Positions 7,932 to 16,542 of a DNA stretch of 49,250 bases are shown here, one piece after another. The notes below the pieces were generated by a model. It was not told where the DNA came from. It did no database searches and was given only the letters and a program-made list of their open reading frames with translations. Both the position numbers and the translations under genes were made by a program. The stretch comes from JBMOPD01 sp049323615 (lineage in GTDB: Bacteria > Bacillota > Desulfotomaculia > Desulfotomaculales > Desulfocucumaceae): NCBI GenBank assembly GCA_049323615.1, contig JBMOPD010000050.1:1-49250 (forward strand), read 5' to 3'. How positions within the stretch are numbered: the first letter of the stretch is position 1; each line of letters opens with the position of its first letter.

Positions 7932-9395
7932 ATGAGCACCAATATGACCGTTATGGTAATAGTGGGAATTTATCTGTTGGCAATGGCCTTCATCGGCTTT
8001 AATGCCTACCGCCGGGTTAAAACGGCGTCGGATTATTTTATTTACGGCAAGCAGATCGGCACCTGGTTTCTGGCCATTGCCACCTTTTCGTCCATCATGA
8101 GCGGGTTCGGCTTCGTAGGTGGACCGGGGCTGGTCTACGCCAAGGGCACCAGTTCCCTGTGGATTACCTTCGCCCAGTCCCTGGCCTTTCCCGTGGCCTA
8201 CCTGGTGCTGGGCAAGCGCATGCGCCTGCTGGCCGAAACCCGGGAAGTATTGACTGTCCCGGACGCCATATATGCCCGTTACAACTGCAACGTCGGCAGG
8301 TTCTGCATGGCCGTGGCGCTGCTGGTGGCCTGCCTGGCCTATATGGGCACCCAGATACTGAGCGCCGGGCTGGTGATGGTCTCCATATTTAACTGTTCAC
8401 TGGTCACCGGCCTGATCATCGCCAACGCGGTAGTTTTGTTCTACTGCGTGGTGGGCGGCATGATCGCCGGGGTGGACACGGACTTCGTGCAGGGCTTCAT
8501 TATGATATTCGCCTCGGTGTCGGTATTCTTTGCGGCCATCTTTGCCGGCGGGGGGATGTCCAACATAACCACCACCCTGGCTGGTGTGGACCCGAACCTG
8601 ATCGGCCCCTTCGGGGCGATGCCCATACTGACCTGCCTGACCTGGTATTTTGTTTTCGCCATCGGCAATTCGGGCCAGCCCCACATGATCCACAAGTTCT
8701 TTATGATCAAAGATCCTAAAAAGCTGGCCTGGGCGGCCCTTTTGAGCGGCGTCGCTTACATGCTGTGCAGCCTGCTGTGGATGAGCGTGGGATTGTCCAT
8801 GCGGGCCCTGGTGGCAAATAAAACCACCCCGGCCCTGGCCAACCCGGACCTGGCCGCTCCCACATTTCTGCTTAACTTTACCCACCCGGTCCTGGCCGGG
8901 ATAGTGTTCGGCGGCCTGCTGGCGGCCATCATGTCCACCGGCAGCGCCTTCGCCAATATCGGGGCGGCCTGTATCGCCAGGGACATCCCGGCGGCCCTGG
9001 GCTTTACCGTGAAGAACCAGCTGGCCGCCGGCCGCTGGGCCACGGTGGCCATAATGATAGTTTCAACACTGGTGGCCTTTTACGCCAAGATGTTCGTGGC
9101 CATTCTCGGCGCGGTGGGCTGGGGCCTGTTTGCCGGGGCCATCGTGCCCGCCCTGGGCATCGGGCTGAACTGGAAGAGGGCCACCAAGGAGGCGGCCGTG
9201 GCGGCCATACTGTTTTCGGTGGTATTCAGCGTGGCCGTGGAGCTGCTGGCCAGGTTCAAGATATGGACCATGCCCCACGGCATCATTTCCTACACCTTCA
9301 GCCTTATGGGCGCCATAATCATATTCGTGGCGGTGTCCTGTCTCACCACGCCGAAACCCCTGCCCAGGGACGTGGAGGCTGTTATCGAAGCCTAG
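7932..9395 (+). CDS. Sodium:solute symporter (SSS family)
   Basis: 487 residues with about 13 transmembrane segments. The SSS signature is visible in the first helices (SDYFIYGKQIGTWFLA, then SSIMSGFGFVGGPGLVY) and in helix 5-6 (YCVVGGMIAGVDTDFVQG). It imports an organic anion with Na+. Operon position behind a 3-hydroxybutyrate dehydrogenase suggests a hydroxy acid or ketone-body substrate; that is inference. AAAGGAGG lies upstream of the ATG. Expression is probably from the sigma-54 promoter at 6397. Confidence 0.9.
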   Translation: MSTNMTVMVIVGIYLLAMAFIGFNAYRRVKTASDYFIYGKQIGTWFLAIATFSSIMSGFGFVGGPGLVYAKGTSSLWITFAQSLAFPVAYLVLGKRMRLLAETREVLTVPDAIYARYNCNVGRFCMAVALLVACLAYMGTQILSAGLVMVSIFNCSLVTGLIIANAVVLFYCVVGGMIAGVDTDFVQGFIMIFASVSVFFAAIFAGGGMSNITTTLAGVDPNLIGPFGAMPILTCLTWYFVFAIGNSGQPHMIHKFFMIKDPKKLAWAALLSGVAYMLCSLLWMSVGLSMRALVANKTTPALANPDLAAPTFLLNFTHPVLAGIVFGGLLAAIMSTGSAFANIGAACIARDIPAALGFTVKNQLAAGRWATVAIMIVSTLVAFYAKMFVAILGAVGWGLFAGAIVPALGIGLNWKRATKEAAVAAILFSVVFSVAVELLARFKIWTMPHGIISYTFSLMGAIIIFVAVSCLTTPKPLPRDVEAVIEA

Positions 9396-9509
9396 TGGTT
9401 TGGCGGTAATATAACCGGCTTATCCCCGGGCCTGCCGGGATACGGGTTAAAAGCCCCAGTCCCGCCAGCTCCGGGGATAATTCCCTTTCCCCGCATTCCG
9501 GATTCAACT

Positions 9510-9533
9510 GCTGACGGCTGATGGCTGACAGCC
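9510..9533. repeat. Short CTGA(C/T)GGCTGA-type tandem repeat
   Basis: Three imperfect copies of a 7-8-mer around GCTGACG/GCTGATG/GCTGACA. The same kind of repeat occurs at 39183, in another gene gap, so it is a dispersed intergenic repeat of this genome. Confidence 0.5.
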
Positions 9534-9569
9534 ATTCAGGGCAAAATAACGTATACCGAGGTGTATTCA

Positions 9570-9962
9570 ATGTCCTGTCTTTTGGAGATGGCCGGCTGGA
9601 TCACTTACAACGGCCCCACCCAGGACAACTGGAGCCTGTTGTGGTACCGGGACCGGGTGGTGGCGCGGTACATGGGGGAAAATTTTACAGATTTTATATT
9701 GCGGAACGACCCCATAATGCCCGGCGGGCTGGGCAAACCGGGAGAAACGCGGCTGCACCCGAAGAGCTTCTCCATCGACCTGAGCGGGGTTGCCAGGGTT
9801 ACTTTTATCCGCCGCCGCCCATTTTTGCTGCCCCAACTGGTATTTGAAGGTCAGGGCAAAAAGATATCTTTTTACACCAGGGACAAGGGCGCCGGACCGG
9901 TGGAGAAGTTCAAAAAACTGCAGGAAATAATGGCCGGCGGTATTGAGCTGATGATCAAGTAA
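9570..9962 (+). CDS. Conserved-looking protein of unknown function
   Basis: 130 residues, no recognised family. It is mixed alpha/beta with many aromatic residues at the start (WITYNGP, NWSLLWYRD) and ends in an amphipathic helix (EKFKKLQEIMAGG). No signal peptide, membrane segment or cysteine cluster. The ATG at 9570 is preceded by GAGGTG; a GTG three codons upstream at 9561 is the alternative. It stands alone between the symporter operon and convergent genes, behind a repeat-containing gap. Codon use resembles its neighbours, so it is probably real. Confidence 0.6.
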   Translation: MSCLLEMAGWITYNGPTQDNWSLLWYRDRVVARYMGENFTDFILRNDPIMPGGLGKPGETRLHPKSFSIDLSGVARVTFIRRRPFLLPQLVFEGQGKKISFYTRDKGAGPVEKFKKLQEIMAGGIELMIK

Positions 9963-9999
9963 ACTCTGCCGGATCGGGGCCGATCGGAGTGAATATTAC

Positions 10000-10104
10000 A
10001 TGCCCCAGGCGATGCTGTCCAGCGTAGTTGAAATCAATGAGGCGGTACAAAAACTCCCGGCCATGTCCGACCAAATGATTGGACCGGCCCAGGAACTGTT
10101 ATAA
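10000..10104 (+). CDS. Possible 34-residue small ORF
   Basis: ATG-initiated reading frame of 34 codons with GGAGTG about 10 nt upstream, between the previous gene and a convergent transglycosylase gene. The product would be a short helical peptide (segment SVVEINEAVQKLP). It could be a real small protein, a remnant of a longer coiled-coil gene, or chance. Confidence 0.3.
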   Translation: MPQAMLSSVVEINEAVQKLPAMSDQMIGPAQELL

Positions 10105-10126
10105 CACAAGCTATTTCACTTAAATC

Positions 10127-10783
10127 CTAGCCCGTAATCTTTTTTAAAATCCTGTTTATTTTCTTAAGGTACGAAACGGTCTCCGCGTACGGCGGCACCC
10201 CCCCGTAGCGTTCAACCGCTCCCGGCCCCGCGTTGTACGCCGCCAGGGCCAGATTGAGATCGCCGTTGAACCTCTCCAGCATGGATTTTAAATACCTTGC
10301 TCCCCCTTCAAGGTTTTCCAGCGGGTCAAAGGGGTTTTCAACCCCCAGGGACCTGGCCGTTTCGGGCATCAACTGCATAAGCCCCATAGCGCCGGCACTG
10401 GACAGGGCCCGGGGGTTAAAATCGGACTCGACCTTTATAACGGCCTTTAACAGCGCCGGGTCGAGCCCGTATTTGGCCGCCACCCGGTCGGCCACGGCCT
10501 CCAGGCCCGGGCCGGACACCTGGCTTTTATTCCGGCTGCCCCTTTTCTGTGCCTTAACGCCTGAATGGACTTCTTTCAGGGGGAGAGAATGGCTTTTCAC
10601 ACTCTTTACGGCGGGAGCCGCCGGCCGGGCGGGAAGCCCCCGCCCCCCCTTTTGCCCCTCCATCAGGGCAGCCAGTATCAACGTAAAATCGGGCCCCTTG
10701 ATGCTCCCTTCCCGCGCCCGGTTGTCATAGGTATGCGTGACCATCTGCAGCTGCATCAGGCGCGCCAGCAGTTCCAGATCCAT
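10127..10783 (-). CDS. Lytic transglycosylase (SLT domain)
   Basis: 218 residues. The C-terminal half (about 100-215) is a goose-lysozyme-like SLT domain with the catalytic glutamate in KVESDFNP, then SSAGAMGLMQLMP, and the AYNAGPGAVERYGGVPPY motif. Family role: non-hydrolytic cleavage of peptidoglycan. The N-terminal 100 residues are low-complexity and basic and contain no clear signal peptide, so the route to the wall is not evident. The start has AAGGGG upstream. It lies 18 bases after comEA on the same strand; cell-wall opening near DNA uptake genes is plausible but unproven. Confidence 0.9.
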   Translation of the reverse strand: MDLELLARLMQLQMVTHTYDNRAREGSIKGPDFTLILAALMEGQKGGRGLPARPAAPAVKSVKSHSLPLKEVHSGVKAQKRGSRNKSQVSGPGLEAVADRVAAKYGLDPALLKAVIKVESDFNPRALSSAGAMGLMQLMPETARSLGVENPFDPLENLEGGARYLKSMLERFNGDLNLALAAYNAGPGAVERYGGVPPYAETVSYLKKINRILKKITG

Positions 10784-10801
10784 ATTAAATACCCCTTATA
10801 C

Positions 10802-11419
10802 TTAGTTAACTGAAATGTAATCTTTAATCTGATCGTACAATTTGTCCCCTATTCCCGGCACACTCTTTATATCCTCCTCCGAAGTGAAAAGACCCAGGCT
10901 CTCCCGGTGGTTTATTATGCGCCGGGCCAGCGCCGGACCCACCCCCGGCAGGGTTTCCAGCTCCGCGGCGCCGGCCCGGTTTATATTGACCTTTTTAGTT
11001 CCCCTGGCGTTTACCGGCTTCTGTGGGGGAGCCGTCCCGCCGCCCTGGGGAACTGTTACACCGGCCTGGGGGCTTTCCTGCTTGAAGGGCACCACGATTT
11101 TCTGCCCGTCCTTTAAGGGGGCCGCCAGGTTTAGACCCTGAACATCGGCCCGGTCAAGGGGCGCCGCCCTTTCCAGGGCATCCGAAACCCTCATCTCCCT
11201 GGTAAACCTGTACACCCCCGGCTTCTCCACCGCCCCCGTCACGTGGACCACTATTTCCCTGTTGCCCTCGTAATTACCGGCCTGAACCACATTGTCCGCT
11301 TTTCCCGGCTCATGGTAATGTTCCCCCTGCCACCGGGAAACCCTGTATCCCGCGGTAAATAGGATTACGGCGGCAATTACGATGATCACAACCTGCTGTT
11401 TCCTGTCCACCTGGAACAA
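10802..11419 (-). CDS. comEA: ComEA DNA receptor
   Basis: 205 residues. A single N-terminal membrane anchor (about 8-26), an SLBB domain (about 57-112, VVHVTGAVEKPGVYRF), a Pro/Gly-rich linker, and a C-terminal helix-hairpin-helix pair (about 140-203, VNINRAGAAELETLPGVGPALARRII). This is the standard layout of the double-stranded-DNA receptor that feeds ComEC during transformation. TTG start at 11419 with GGGTGAG upstream. comEC is 7 kb away, so the usual comE operon is broken up here. Confidence 0.93.
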   Translation of the reverse strand: MFQVDRKQQVVIIVIAAVILFTAGYRVSRWQGEHYHEPGKADNVVQAGNYEGNREIVVHVTGAVEKPGVYRFTREMRVSDALERAAPLDRADVQGLNLAAPLKDGQKIVVPFKQESPQAGVTVPQGGGTAPPQKPVNARGTKKVNINRAGAAELETLPGVGPALARRIINHRESLGLFTSEEDIKSVPGIGDKLYDQIKDYISVN

Positions 11420-11526
11420 AGGAGCTCACCCAATCTATAATAATTTTGCGGCCGCCATTGGTCCTTACTGTCAATTCTACCAATAACCGGCTAATTCCTT
11501 TTTTTCGACCCGCCATATACCTGTTT

Positions 11527-12201
11527 TTAGAGCTTCTTATCCTCATTGATTAAGATACTGCCGTCCCTTTGCAGGGTGGCCAGAAAAATTTTCCCCGGCT
11601 TATACCCCATTTCCCCCAGTTTCGACTCCAGCCAGGCCGTATCAAGCCCATTGCGCTCAAGGTTTTCACGGGCGATCTCCCCGTCCATCACCAATACCGC
11701 CGGCAGTCCTTCATAGGCCGGGGACAGGCCCAGGTCTTCGGGCGTTACGGGCCTCTTGGAGGATTTGGGGATAACGCTTAGCCTCCCCGATGTTTCAAGC
11801 ACCGCCACCTCCACATCCTCGGGCCTGGGATAGCCCTTTTCCCTCAGCTGGGACAGCAAATCATCAAGATTATACCTTGCCCGCCTCATCTCGTGTTTTA
11901 AAATACGCCCCCCTTCGATCACCACCTGGGGCCTGCCGTCCAGAAAAACCCTCAGTTTCCGGTGGTACAGGGCCGAAAAGCTGAGGCCGATCTCCAGCAG
12001 GGCCAGGACAGTCAGGGGGACGACGGTGTGCCAGAGGGGCACCGTGGGCGACTGCATGGGGATGGCGGCGATTTCGGCAACAATTATGGCCACCACGAAA
12101 TCAAAGGGGGACAACTGCCCGATTTCCCTCTTGCCCATCAGCCGCACCACCAGCAGCGCCATAAAATAAACCAATACCGTCCGGTATGCCAGTTCAGCCA
12201 T
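11527..12201 (-). CDS. DUF421 (YetF-like) membrane protein
   Basis: 224 residues. Three N-terminal transmembrane segments (about 5-20, 36-50, 58-78), the family motif RLMGKREIGQLSPFDFV, then a cytoplasmic domain with LDGRPQVVIEGG and NLDDLLSQLREKGY. These match the DUF421/YetF family of Firmicutes; related proteins are linked to spores and germinant receptors in Bacillus, but function here is unknown. It is the first of a possible minus-strand run with comEA and the transglycosylase. Confidence 0.9.
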   Translation of the reverse strand: MAELAYRTVLVYFMALLVVRLMGKREIGQLSPFDFVVAIIVAEIAAIPMQSPTVPLWHTVVPLTVLALLEIGLSFSALYHRKLRVFLDGRPQVVIEGGRILKHEMRRARYNLDDLLSQLREKGYPRPEDVEVAVLETSGRLSVIPKSSKRPVTPEDLGLSPAYEGLPAVLVMDGEIARENLERNGLDTAWLESKLGEMGYKPGKIFLATLQRDGSILINEDKKL

Positions 12202-12318
12202 CTGCGGCTTCCCACATCCTTTTAACCAGGGGAATATCCTTTTGCTTCTAATTTTTCACCCTTGGGGCCGGACAATACGAAGTAATATTTTGCCGGAAAT
12301 ATTCCCTGCCAGCCCTTT

Positions 12319-13176
12319 TTATCCTTCAGTCCCGCCCCCATAAATGTTTTTACCCGGCCCCCCCAGCGCCTTCTGGCACTGCCGGATAGCTCCCGATGAA
12401 CCTTTTGAGGGCGCGTAAACAAAAGGCTTCCTGTGCTTAAGGCACATCACCTCAACGGCCGGCATACGGTGTGACATCATCTCGGTGACAATAACCACCA
12501 CATCCGCCTGGCGGACCTTAGACTCCACTGTTTTGCCCGGCCCTCCCTGGAAACCTGATTCCCAGAAAAACCGTGCGCCTCTCCGCTCAAACATCATCTT
12601 GAAGGATTCCTTGTAAATATCCGCCCCCACCACCAGAACGGTGCGGTCGGCCAGTATCGGGTCGGCTACATCCAGCCTGGGCCGGTCTTCACCTTTTGCC
12701 CGGGGTTTTTTAACGCCGGTCCCGGTCTCGTCGGGAAGGTCGGTCTCCTCGTACTTCCAGGCGATCCTGGCGCTGGAAAAATCACCTTTCATGTAGGCCA
12801 CTTCCACCAGGTCGCCTTCCCTCAGCCGCATAGCCCTGGCCTCGCCGGAGCGGAGGGTGATCAGTTCACCCTCCTCCTCGCTGTATATCATCCATTCCCC
12901 GCCGTGAAATATAACCGGCCCCGTAACCGACACCCGGTCCGGGGAAACCCCCATCCCCCTGCGTTCCTCAACGGTAAACTCGTAAAGGACTGAATCCCCC
13001 AGTTTGCCCAGGGGGACCGCAGAAAGCAGATCGCCTTTTTCCAGGCCCAGCCTGCGCACCCAGACCTCGGGCACAAAAATCTCTTCCCCCGAACCGGTTC
13101 TGACGGCCCCACCCCTGGCTAACCGGAAAAACTCTCCCCGCCGGATTATCCGGTCCTTTTCTTCCTGTACAGGCAT
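12319..13176 (-). CDS. DUF2325 domain protein
   Basis: 285 residues. The N-terminal two thirds is beta-rich with two repeated segments (about 12-70 and 85-140) that resemble AbrB-like barrels. The C-terminal ~95 residues (RTVLVVGADIYKESF, ADVVVIVTEMMSH, KPFVYAPSKGSSG) match the DUF2325 Rossmann-like domain. ATG 13176 has AGGGGTG upstream and is preferred to the longer frame starting at 13266. No membrane segment. Function unknown. It is transcribed away from the IclR gene, with an IclR-like dyad in the 231-base gap, so it may belong to that regulon. Confidence 0.75.
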   Translation of the reverse strand: MPVQEEKDRIIRRGEFFRLARGGAVRTGSGEEIFVPEVWVRRLGLEKGDLLSAVPLGKLGDSVLYEFTVEERRGMGVSPDRVSVTGPVIFHGGEWMIYSEEEGELITLRSGEARAMRLREGDLVEVAYMKGDFSSARIAWKYEETDLPDETGTGVKKPRAKGEDRPRLDVADPILADRTVLVVGADIYKESFKMMFERRGARFFWESGFQGGPGKTVESKVRQADVVVIVTEMMSHRMPAVEVMCLKHRKPFVYAPSKGSSGAIRQCQKALGGPGKNIYGGGTEG

Positions 13177-13267
13177 ACCGGCACCCCTTCCCAAATGCCA
13201 CCAAAACATTTGCCATCCTTTGCAGCCATTATAATCCATGACAAACAAATCAGGCAACGGAGCCAAT

Positions 13268-13282
13268 TAAAACGACGTTTCA
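13268..13282. promoter_or_regulatory. IclR-type operator candidate 1
   Basis: TAAAACGACGTTTCA, which on the minus strand reads TGAAAC-GTC-GTTTTA. The same TGAAAC-N3-GTTT form occurs at 16271 and 18647. It lies between the DUF2325 gene and the IclR gene and could serve autoregulation. Confidence 0.55.
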
Positions 13283-13407
13283 CCTCCCGGAACTAACGGT
13301 TCGGAAAAGATTCTTTGCCCTTATCTCATAAAAGAGTTATATTTATACTATATATTTTTGCAGTATTCTGAATTTATTTTTGCAGCACACCCAAAGGAGG
13401 CTCGCAG

Positions 13408-14205
13408 ATGGCTGAACATTTCCCGGAAAACCCGGTACATTCGGTTGAGCGAGCGCTGGCAATACTGGAAGCCCTGGGACGAAAGCCGCAGGGATATGGC
13501 TGTACTGAGCTGGGGCAGCTGCTGGGCCTGCATAAGAGCACCGTCCACAGGATTGTTTCCACCCTTCAGGCATATGGATTTGCTGAAAAGGACCCAAATA
13601 CGGAACGCTACAAGCTGGGCACCAAAATAATGTATTTGGGGCTGGAGGCTTTAAACAGCCTTGATTTCCGCAAGGTCGCTATTCCGTATATGGAAGAACT
13701 GGTGCAGATTTCCAGGGAAACGGTGCAACTGGCCGTCCTCGATGGGAATGAGGTACTGATTGTGGAGCAGGCGCTCTCCCCCGAGGCAATAACGGTAAAC
13801 CTGGGCCTGAGGTCACAGCTTCATTGTACCGCGGCAGGGAAAGTGCTGCTGGCATACCTGCCCACGGAAAATGTCGTCAACATCCTGAAAAGCCAGGAGA
13901 TCCAGCAGTACACCATCAACACCATTACAGAAATCAATCAGATGATTTCTCACCTGGAAAAGGTCCGCTCCCAGGGTTTTGCCATCAATGCGGAGGAAAT
14001 GGTGGAAGGGGTCAGGGCCATAGCAGCACCGGTATATAACCATAACGGCAGTGTTATTGCAGCCCTCAGCATTACCGGGCCCAGCTCAAGACTATCCCTG
14101 GAAAGGATATACAGGCTGGTCACCGTGTTGAAAGAAACATCAGCCTCCATTTCTATGCAACTGGGTTATCACAGAGGGCTGGGTGAAAACTCGCCCGGCA
14201 AATAA
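13408..14205 (+). CDS. IclR-family transcriptional regulator
   Basis: 265 residues. N-terminal winged helix (about 12-68, with VERALAILEAL and recognition helix HKSTVHRIVSTLQAYGF) and the C-terminal effector domain (about 85-255, with AVLDGNEVLIVEQ, CTAAGKVLLAYLP, GFAINAEEMVEGVRAIAAP). Strong AAAGGAGG site before the ATG. It is followed by two acyl-CoA ligase genes and a symporter; dyads of the IclR/KdgR kind precede the symporter and the second ligase, so it most likely represses uptake and activation of acetate or another short-chain acid until the effector is present. Confidence 0.93.
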   Translation: MAEHFPENPVHSVERALAILEALGRKPQGYGCTELGQLLGLHKSTVHRIVSTLQAYGFAEKDPNTERYKLGTKIMYLGLEALNSLDFRKVAIPYMEELVQISRETVQLAVLDGNEVLIVEQALSPEAITVNLGLRSQLHCTAAGKVLLAYLPTENVVNILKSQEIQQYTINTITEINQMISHLEKVRSQGFAINAEEMVEGVRAIAAPVYNHNGSVIAALSITGPSSRLSLERIYRLVTVLKETSASISMQLGYHRGLGENSPGK

Positions 14206-14269
14206 ATGCCGGCTCTTCCAAATATAAGGCACACATGGATAATACTTCAGTATAAAGGAGTTGATCCGG

Positions 14270-15976
14270 GTGAAAACGGATTATCCTCAAGGCGCCCCGC
14301 GCCCTACTGAATTCAACCTGAATGATTATGACCGGATATATGCCACCTTCCGCTGGGCAAACGCAGAAAAGGAACTTGGCTGGAAGGAGGAAAACCCGGT
14401 TAACATTGTGCATTCCTGTATCGACCGGCACGTACTGGAAGGAAAGGGGGACCGGGTGGCCCTGATCAGTGACGAGGGTACTAAAAGGAATTTTTACACC
14501 TTTAGGAACCTGCAGAATCTGACCAACCGGTTCGCCAACGTGCTGAAAGGTTTAGGTGTCCGAAAAGGGGAGCGGGTTGTGTTATTTTTGCCGGCCAGCC
14601 CGGAATTCTACATCAGTCTCCTGGGCGTGGTGAGAATGGGGGGCATAGCCGTTCCCCTGCACTGCAAGTACATGAGTGACGCCGTTAAAGGGTTCCTTCT
14701 GGACAGCGAGCCGTCTCTGGTAGTCACCACATCCCTCCTGCGCCAGCGCATTTCCAACACCGAAATAGCATCAAAGGCCAAGGTAATAGTGGTGGGCGGC
14801 AATAACAACGAAAACGACTGGTACAAACTGATGGCCCTGTCAGACGACAGTCCGGCAACGGAATGGATGAGCCGGGAGGACCCCATGCTCCTTCTGTACA
14901 CTTCCGGTTCCACCGGCCATCCCAAGGGAGTCGTCCATGTCCATGAAGGGGCGCTCCAGTATTATCAAACGGGCTCCTGGGTACTGGACCTGAAGGAGAC
15001 CGACGTCTACTGGTGCACCGCCGACCCGGGCTGGATAACCGGCATCTCATACGGTGTCTGGGCGCCCTGGTTAAACGGGGTCACCACGCTGGTATACAGC
15101 GGCCCCTTTGAGGCCGAGAAGTGGTACAGCCTGCTGGAAAGAAACCAGGTTTCGGTGTGGTATACCACCCCCACCTACCTGAGGATGCTGATGTCCGCGG
15201 GCGGCAGCATCCCCCGGAGATACAAGTTCAGGGCGCTCAGGAAAATTTTGAGCGTGGGGGAACCGTTAAACCCCATTGTCAACCGCTGGAGCCTTAGCAC
15301 CTTTAACCAGACAGTCTATGACAGCTGGTGGATGACCGAAACGGGAGGGCTGATGATTGCCAATTTTTCGTGCCTGCCGGTAAAACCCGGTTCCATGGGC
15401 AAACCCATTCCCGGCATTTATGCGGCCATAATAAATGAACAGGGAGAAGAGCTCCCCCCCTTCGAAATGGGCCAGCTGGCCATAAAAGCCGGATGGCCTG
15501 CCATGATGCGGGGCATCTGGCGGGACGAAGAAAAATATAACGAATATTTCCGCATGCCTCCCTGGTACCTCACCGGAGACCTTGCCTATAAGGACTTTGA
15601 CGGCTATTTCTGGTTCCAGGGCCGGATCGACGATGTTATCAAGGTGCACAGTGAAAGGGTCGGTCCCTTTGAAATCGAGAGCAAGCTGGTGGAGCACCCG
15701 GCGGTCACCGAGGCCGGCGTGATTGGAAAACCAAGCCCCCTGCGGGGTGAGATAATCAAGGCCTTCATCGTACTGGATTCGCGGTATCCCTGGTCCGAAG
15801 AACTGAAACAGGACATCTGCAACTTTATTAAAATCAGGCTGGCACCCCACCTGGTGCCGGATGAAATAGAAGTTTGCGCCGGCCTGCCCCGGACCAGAAG
15901 CGGCAAGCTGATGCGCAGGGTATTGAAATCATGGGAACTGGGCCTCCCGGCAGGGGATATTTCCACTATGGAATAG
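14270..15976 (+). CDS. Acetyl-CoA synthetase-like short-chain acyl-CoA ligase (AcsA type)
   Basis: 568 residues, AMP-forming ligase. Seen: P-loop LLYTSGSTGHPKGVVH, DSWWMTETGG, GDLA, hinge region GRIDDVIKV, and C-terminal lysine motif RTRSGKLMRR. Length and VGPFEIES are closest to the Bacillus AcsA group. It converts acetate or a similar acid plus ATP and CoA to acyl-CoA. In the conserved loop after the hinge, the usual GHR/GYR is SER: the glycine that in Acs enzymes lines the CoA site is Ser, and the aromatic or His is Glu. The N-terminus differs from the paralogue at 18720. The GTG at 14270 is preferred to the TTG at 14261, which touches the ribosome site AAAGGAG. A terminator follows. Confidence 0.85.
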   Translation: MKTDYPQGAPRPTEFNLNDYDRIYATFRWANAEKELGWKEENPVNIVHSCIDRHVLEGKGDRVALISDEGTKRNFYTFRNLQNLTNRFANVLKGLGVRKGERVVLFLPASPEFYISLLGVVRMGGIAVPLHCKYMSDAVKGFLLDSEPSLVVTTSLLRQRISNTEIASKAKVIVVGGNNNENDWYKLMALSDDSPATEWMSREDPMLLLYTSGSTGHPKGVVHVHEGALQYYQTGSWVLDLKETDVYWCTADPGWITGISYGVWAPWLNGVTTLVYSGPFEAEKWYSLLERNQVSVWYTTPTYLRMLMSAGGSIPRRYKFRALRKILSVGEPLNPIVNRWSLSTFNQTVYDSWWMTETGGLMIANFSCLPVKPGSMGKPIPGIYAAIINEQGEELPPFEMGQLAIKAGWPAMMRGIWRDEEKYNEYFRMPPWYLTGDLAYKDFDGYFWFQGRIDDVIKVHSERVGPFEIESKLVEHPAVTEAGVIGKPSPLRGEIIKAFIVLDSRYPWSEELKQDICNFIKIRLAPHLVPDEIEVCAGLPRTRSGKLMRRVLKSWELGLPAGDISTME

Positions 15977-15993
15977 CTTAATTTTTTCTGCAA

Positions 15994-16010
15994 GTGAAAA
16001 CTTCGTTTCA
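15994..16010. promoter_or_regulatory. Degenerate IclR-like dyad
   Basis: GTGAAAACTTCGTTTCA just after the ligase stop; TGAAA/TTTCA arms match the operator arms upstream of the symporter, with one extra base. It may instead be only the base of a hairpin before the terminator. Confidence 0.3.
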
Positions 16011-16046
16011 AAGAGGAGTACCATGGAGGAGTACCCTCTTTTTTTT
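16011..16046 (+). terminator. Intrinsic terminator after the AcsA-type ligase
   Basis: Stem AAGAGG(A)GTAC / GTACCCTCTT with one bulged base, followed by a run of eight T. The ligase gene therefore ends its own transcript and the symporter has its own promoter. Confidence 0.7.
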
Positions 16047-16224
16047 CGATCCCCTGATGCCCTTTAAATCCGGGAGGCGCGATCCTGTTCGGGACAATCG
16101 GGGGTGCAGCTTATCTCCGCCGTGGTGTTAAATGGGGAAACCACGTTATGTTATACATGAACATCCATTCACCCATATTGTAGTGTCAACCGGGACCGAT
16201 ATATAACAATTAGACTGAATTTTA

Positions 16225-16253
16225 TTAACTGTCTTACACATTTAATGTATAAA
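16225..16253 (+). promoter_or_regulatory. Promoter of the symporter gene
   Basis: TTAACT, 17 bases, TATAAA: a housekeeping-type -35/-10 pair. The same pair with the same spacing and similar spacer bases (TC-N2-ACAC) precedes the acs gene at 18615. The 566-base gap 15977-16542 otherwise holds the terminator, the operators and a long untranslated leader. Confidence 0.65.
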
Positions 16254-16268
16254 TATTATTAGCAAAAT

Positions 16269-16285
16269 AATGAAACGGTGTTTAC
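16269..16285. promoter_or_regulatory. IclR-type operator candidate 2
   Basis: AATGAAACGGTGTTTAC, with a second half site TATGAAACAT at 16289. Aligned with the acs operator at 18644 the 31-base block is conserved, including the second half site (TATGAGACAC). It lies 15 bases downstream of the -10 box, fitting repression. Confidence 0.65.
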
Positions 16286-16542
16286 GCATATGAAACATAA
16301 CTCACAAATACCTTTCCTCATCAATTCGATTTAAACAATATTAGTCAGATAGTAGCTATAATTTTTTTCAAAATTAATACAGAATCTTCTGTATTTTTCG
16401 TCATTTTCCGCGCGGAAGGAGGTGATGGGATATAGATCAAGGGGTTAAAAACAGTACCAGGGGGGTGGTTGATCCGATTTGCATCAGTTAACTGGATCAG
16501 GGAAAATTTCTAGTTGTAATTAACTTAGATAGGGGTGTTAAT

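Noticed and set aside
16425..16448. Seven-codon leader peptide after a perfect AAGGAGGTGAT
   Set aside because: The ATG is too close to the ribosome site (about 2 bases) and nothing supports attenuation.
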